Below are positions 6,793-9,493 of a stretch of DNA of 9,493 nucleotides, piece by piece (within the stretch, counting starts at the first letter, position 1; each line of letters opens with the position of its first letter). The translations under genes and the position numbers were made by a program. The notes below the pieces were generated by a model that saw only the letters and a program-made list of their open reading frames with translations, made no database searches and was not told the origin of the DNA. This stretch comes from Actinomycetota bacterium (GTDB lineage: Bacteria > Actinomycetota > Actinomycetes > Acidothermales > Acidothermaceae): contig PLCK01000297.1 of the NCBI GenBank assembly GCA_003134755.1, positions 1 through 9,493 of the forward strand, written 5' to 3'.

Positions 6793-6798
6793 ATGCCG

Positions 6799-7437
6799 AT
6801 GCTGATGCACCTGCGGATGAGCGTTCCGGATCGTCCGGGCATGCTCGCGCAGATCACCACCGCGTTGGCTGACGCCGGCGCCGACATCCGCACCATCGCC
6901 GTGCTCGAGCGCGAGTCGGGACGGGCCATCGATGACATCTACGTGAGCTGGCCGCAGGCCAAACTGACCTCGCTGCTGACCGAGCGCTTGGCAACGGTGC
7001 GCGGCGTGACGATCCTCGGCATTCGGCCGTCGCGGCAGGTGCCCGGCGCCTTTCCCGACATCGACCTGCTCAGCCAGGTGCTGGCGACCGCCTCGCGTGG
7101 GCTCGACACGCTCGTCGACATGGCCGCGCTCGCGTTCGGCGCAGACTGGGCGGCCAGCGTCACGTACGCCTCCGGTGCGCCGGTCATCATGTACGCGAGC
7201 GGGGCCCCCGAAAGCGAGATCGTGCTGCCCGGCCTGGCCGTTATCCGTCCGACCGCGATCGAGCAGGACGGCGTCCAGCTTGCGGCGACCCCGCTCACGC
7301 CGTTCGACGCCGTGCTCGTCTGCGGCCGGGCCGACCTCCCGTCGTTCCACCACGCGGAACTCGAACGGATTCGCCGGGTCACCGAGCTTGCGGTGGGACT
7401 GGTGCGAGCCGCGGTCCCGGTGGCGTCGACCGCCTGA
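6799..7437 (+). CDS. ACT-domain protein with GAF-like C-terminal half
   Basis: A 212-residue soluble protein with no DNA-binding or catalytic domain visible. An ACT domain fills residues 2-76: MHLRMSVPDRPGMLAQITTALADAGADIRTIAVLE carries the DRPG ligand-loop motif (11-14) between strand 1 and helix 1, and the domain closes with VRGVTILGIR. ACT domains bind amino acids or other small molecules. Residues 95-205 (ATASRGLDTLVDMAALAFGA, VLPGLAVIR, then a terminal helix ending VTELAVGLVRAA) resemble a short GAF-type sensor domain; this is inference from pattern only. The hexapeptide YASGAP occurs twice (123-128, 132-137). The gene is divergent from gabT, hinting at sensing or controlling amino acid metabolism, and is followed 62 bases later by the MMPL gene on the same strand. 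An upstream extension to 6646 was rejected because it adds 51 Arg/Pro-rich residues with no family character. Confidence 0.8.
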   Translation: MLMHLRMSVPDRPGMLAQITTALADAGADIRTIAVLERESGRAIDDIYVSWPQAKLTSLLTERLATVRGVTILGIRPSRQVPGAFPDIDLLSQVLATASRGLDTLVDMAALAFGADWAASVTYASGAPVIMYASGAPESEIVLPGLAVIRPTAIEQDGVQLAATPLTPFDAVLVCGRADLPSFHHAELERIRRVTELAVGLVRAAVPVASTA

Positions 7438-7462
7438 CCGCAGTCCTCGCGATCAGTAGTCT
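7434..7462 (+). promoter_or_regulatory. Alternative promoter for the MMPL gene inside the repeat element
   Basis: CTGACC (7434-7439, overlapping the ACT stop codon) and TAGTCT (7457-7462) are separated by 17 bases, a standard -35/-10 spacing. TAGTCT is the start of the shared TAGTCTCG element. It competes with the leaderless reading at 7488-7493; only one may be real. Confidence 0.3.
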
Positions 7463-7482
7463 CGCGGTGGTCTCGCTGATCG
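7450..7482. repeat. 7-bp inverted repeat enclosing the second GTCTCG element
   Basis: CGATCAG (7450-7456) and CTGATCG (7476-7482) are exact reverse complements, directly flanking the 19-base element at 7457-7475. With the direct repeats inside, this forms a compact composite site 18-50 bases before the MMPL start, where a bound repressor or activator would affect the promoter. Confidence 0.5.
7457..7475 (+). repeat. TAGTCTCG-N4-GGTCTCG element, copy 2 (upstream of the MMPL gene)
   Basis: GTCTCG starts at 7459 and again at 7470, 11 bases apart, with the same TA before and G between as in copy 1 at 6625-6643; only the four spacer bases differ (CGGT against TCCC). It fills most of the 62-base gap between the ACT and MMPL genes. 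Confidence 0.6.
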
Positions 7483-7487
7483 GGATC

Positions 7488-7493
7488 TAGGGT
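7488..7493 (+). promoter_or_regulatory. Putative -10 box of a leaderless promoter for the MMPL gene
   Basis: TAGGGT is followed by six bases and then the ATG at 7500, the canonical leaderless spacing in actinobacteria. The same bases also contain AGGG 7 bases before the ATG and could instead serve as a ribosome site in a longer transcript. The -35 position would fall inside the GTCTCG element. Confidence 0.4.
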
Positions 7494-7499
7494 GGGGTC

Positions 7500-9493
7500 A
7501 TGTTCGAAAGGCTTGGGCAGAGGGTTTTCGTGCGCCGTCGGCTGGTGCTCGTCGTCGGGCTGTTGGTACTCGTCGCCGCGGGCCTGTGGGGCGGTTCAGT
7601 AAGCAAGCGGCTGTCGAGCGGCGGCTACTACGACCCGCACAGTGAGTCGGTCAAGGCGTCGAACGCCATGAAGACCGAACTCGGTCTGCCGTCGGTTGAT
7701 GTGACGGTTCTGCTCACGAGCCAGCAGCCGGTCACGGATGCCGCGACCGCAGCCGCGATCCAGCACGCTATTGCGGCAATTCCCCGCGACGTCGTCCCGA
7801 ACTATTCGAGCTATTGGACGACGAAACAGTCGGCATTCCTGTCGCCCGACGGACGTTCGACCTACGTCACCATGCAATTGGCGGGGAATGGCGACGCGGC
7901 ACAGGTTCGCTCGCTCGGGGTCGTGAAACAGACCCTTGCCGACGCAAAACTGCCGGGTGTTTCGGCCGATTACGGCGGCCTCGTGCCGCTGAACAACGAG
8001 ATCAGCGGGCAGGTCAGCAAGGATCTCAAGCGGGCAGAGACGCTGTCGCTTCCCATCGTGTTGTTGCTGCTGCTCATCATTTTCGGCAGCTTGGCTTCGG
8101 CCAGCCTGCCCCTTGCCGTTGGCATCTGCGGCATCGTGAGCGCCTTCGCCGTGTTGCGAGTGCTGACAATCTTCGTCGACGTCTCGATCTTCGCCCAGAA
8201 TCTCGTGACGATGCTCGGGCTGGGTCTCGCGGTCGACTATGCGCTCTTCATGGTGAGCCGATTCCGCGAGGAGTTGGGGCGGCAACCCGACGTGCGCACG
8301 GCGCTACTTCGAACGATGGCGACCGCTGGTCGCACGGTCGCGTTCTCCGGCGTCACCATCGCGGTGTCCGCCGCGTCGTTGACATTGTTCCCCGAGTCGT
8401 TCCTGCGGTCGATGGGCTACGGCGGCGTTGCCGTCGTCCTGATCGACGTTCTCGCGTCCTTGACTGTGTTGCCCGCGTTGCTCGCCGTCCTCGGTCATCG
8501 TGTCGACGCGCTGCGCATTCCGACGCCGTGGCGCCGGGTCCGGACAACCGAAGCGGCCGGCCCCGTTCAACTACAGCACGGATTCTGGTACCGCTTGGCG
8601 CATAGCGTGATGCGGCGCCCACTCCTCTATGCGGTGCCGATCGTTGCGTTGCTTGCCGTGATGGCTGCGCCGTTCTTGAACGTGACGTTCGGTGGCTACA
8701 CGGCCAAGGTGCTACCTGCGACCGCGCACGGCAGAGTCGTCACCGAAACGCTCGCGCGCGACTTCCCCGGCAACGCGACGCAGCCCATACAGGTGGTTGC
8801 CGAAGGGGTAGCCAGCCCGGCTGATCTCGCGCGCTACGTCGGCGAACTCGGGCGAACGCCCGGCGTGACCCGTTCCGGCGTGCTCGCGGTCAAAGGCAAC
8901 AACGCCCTGGTGCAGGTCGGTTTCACCGGTGACTCGATCTCCGGTGAGGCGCGGTCGACGCTTGCCAGCGTGCGCGCCGTGCCGATACCGCCCGGTTCGC
9001 ACGTGCTGGTCGGCGGCGCGACGGCCTTCCTCGTCGACCAGCTGCACAGCATCGGCCACGTGCTGCCGTGGATGCTCGCCGTCATGGTCGTTGCCATGTT
9101 CGTGCTGCTGTTCCTCGCGTTCGGCTCGTTCGTGCTGCCCATCAAGGCGATCCTCATGAACACGCTGTCGATCGGCGCGTCGTTCGGCGCGATCACCTGG
9201 ATCTTTCAAAGCGGCCACCTGGCGCACCTGCTCGGATTCTCGAAACTCGGGTATCTCGACGCGACCGACCCGATCCTGATGCTCGCCGTCGTGTTCGGTC
9301 TCTCGATGGACTACGAGGTCTTCATGCTGACCCGCATGCGCGAGGCCTTCGACGAGACCGGCGACACGAAGCGTGCGATCGCGCTCGGCCTGTCGCGGAC
9401 CGGGAAGCTCGTCACGAGCGCGGTGCTCGTCCTGATGTTCGCGTTCTTCGTGCTCTCGTCGAGCCCCGGCGTCGACATCAAGCAGTTCGGGAT
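7500..9493 (+). CDS. MMPL-family (RND superfamily) membrane transporter, 3'-truncated
   Basis: 664 residues are visible; the frame is open to the window end, so the C-terminus is missing, probably tens of residues or more. The family exports lipids, siderophores or drugs across the inner membrane, driven by protons. Domain order: helix 1 (about 13-33), a periplasmic porter domain (about 35-180), helices 2-6 (about 183-336), helix 7 (about 374-394), a second porter domain (about 398-518), then helices from about 520. The paired Asp-Tyr proton-relay residues of MMPL proteins are present in both halves: GLGLAVDYALFMVSRFREE (Asp246, Tyr247) and FGLSMDYEVFMLTRMRE (Asp604, Tyr605). The start ATG at 7500 has AGGG 7 bases before it and is immediately followed by a positively charged stretch and helix 1. 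The substrate cannot be assigned; the mycolate exporter MmpL3 is only one relative among many. Confidence 0.93.
   Translation, partial: MFERLGQRVFVRRRLVLVVGLLVLVAAGLWGGSVSKRLSSGGYYDPHSESVKASNAMKTELGLPSVDVTVLLTSQQPVTDAATAAAIQHAIAAIPRDVVPNYSSYWTTKQSAFLSPDGRSTYVTMQLAGNGDAAQVRSLGVVKQTLADAKLPGVSADYGGLVPLNNEISGQVSKDLKRAETLSLPIVLLLLLIIFGSLASASLPLAVGICGIVSAFAVLRVLTIFVDVSIFAQNLVTMLGLGLAVDYALFMVSRFREELGRQPDVRTALLRTMATAGRTVAFSGVTIAVSAASLTLFPESFLRSMGYGGVAVVLIDVLASLTVLPALLAVLGHRVDALRIPTPWRRVRTTEAAGPVQLQHGFWYRLAHSVMRRPLLYAVPIVALLAVMAAPFLNVTFGGYTAKVLPATAHGRVVTETLARDFPGNATQPIQVVAEGVASPADLARYVGELGRTPGVTRSGVLAVKGNNALVQVGFTGDSISGEARSTLASVRAVPIPPGSHVLVGGATAFLVDQLHSIGHVLPWMLAVMVVAMFVLLFLAFGSFVLPIKAILMNTLSIGASFGAITWIFQSGHLAHLLGFSKLGYLDATDPILMLAVVFGLSMDYEVFMLTRMREAFDETGDTKRAIALGLSRTGKLVTSAVLVLMFAFFVLSSSPGVDIKQFG

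Larger units (their letters stand above)
6407..6798. other. 392-base divergent intergenic region between gabT and the ACT-domain gene
   Basis: No convincing gene lies here; the open frames in it are GC-rich shadows without family character. From left to right it holds the gabT ribosome site and -10 box, a cluster of GACGG/CCGTC half-sites (6464-6508), an 11-bp inverted repeat (6526-6562), the TAGTCTCG-N4-GGTCTCG element (6625-6643), a 7-bp hairpin (6665-6690) and the AGGAG site of the ACT gene (6788-6792). It is the longest non-coding stretch in the window. Confidence 0.7.

Noticed and set aside
6646..6798. N-terminal extension of the ACT protein to the start at 6646
   Set aside because: The extra residues are Arg/Pro/Cys-rich without family character, the ACT fold starts after 6799, and AGGAG is correctly spaced only for 6799.
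6518..6805. Small open frames in the gabT/ACT intergenic region
   Set aside because: Composition is like shadow frames, there is no ribosome site, and they run through the inverted repeats; nothing supports a protein.
7596..8285. 229-codon antisense frame in the MMPL region, and 7814-8605 on the plus strand
   Set aside because: Both are shadows of the open MMPL frame beginning at 7500, whose residues and Asp-Tyr motifs are clear.

Overview
The window is GC-rich, densely coding bacterial DNA that fits an actinomycete. Evidence for this is the strong G/C third-position bias, promoter-like TANNNT boxes placed 6-7 bases before start codons (leaderless-type starts), a GabT very like the mycobacterial/nocardial enzyme as I remember it, and an MMPL-family transporter. 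I lean towards Mycobacteriales or a neighbouring order, but the sequence alone does not settle genus or species. There is no sign of phage, insertion sequence, CRISPR, tRNA or rRNA. It reads as an ordinary chromosomal region of metabolic and signalling genes.

Layout: (1) 1-1422 (+), the 3' part of a CoA-acylating methylmalonate-semialdehyde dehydrogenase, cut by the window start. (2) 1435-2427 (-), an aldo/keto reductase, tail-to-tail with the dehydrogenase across 12 bases. (3) 2550-4454 (+), a six-helix membrane protein with a degenerate GGDEF domain (GADEF) and an EAL domain with all its catalytic residues, so probably a cyclic-di-GMP phosphodiesterase. It is divergent from the reductase. 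(4) 4628-4981 (+), a small DUF190 (PII-like) protein with no CrcB fluoride channel in view. (5) 5021-6406 (-), 4-aminobutyrate aminotransferase GabT. (6) 6407-6798, a 392-base divergent intergenic region rich in inverted and direct repeats. (7) 6799-7437 (+), an ACT-domain protein with a possible GAF-like C-terminal half. (8) 7500-9493 (+), an MMPL/RND-type transporter that runs off the window end.

Three links between genes are plausible. GabT can give succinate semialdehyde from GABA or malonate semialdehyde from beta-alanine, and the dehydrogenase family at the left end accepts malonate semialdehyde, although the two genes are not in one operon. The ACT protein is divergent from gabT and could sense an amino acid related to that metabolism. 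The ACT and MMPL genes are each preceded by the same 19-base element, TAGTCTCG-N4-GGTCTCG, at 6625-6643 and 7457-7475. This contains two GTCTCG direct repeats exactly 11 bases apart and is the best candidate for an undescribed regulatory signal here. I did not find a new multi-gene system such as a defence island, biosynthetic cluster or mobile element.
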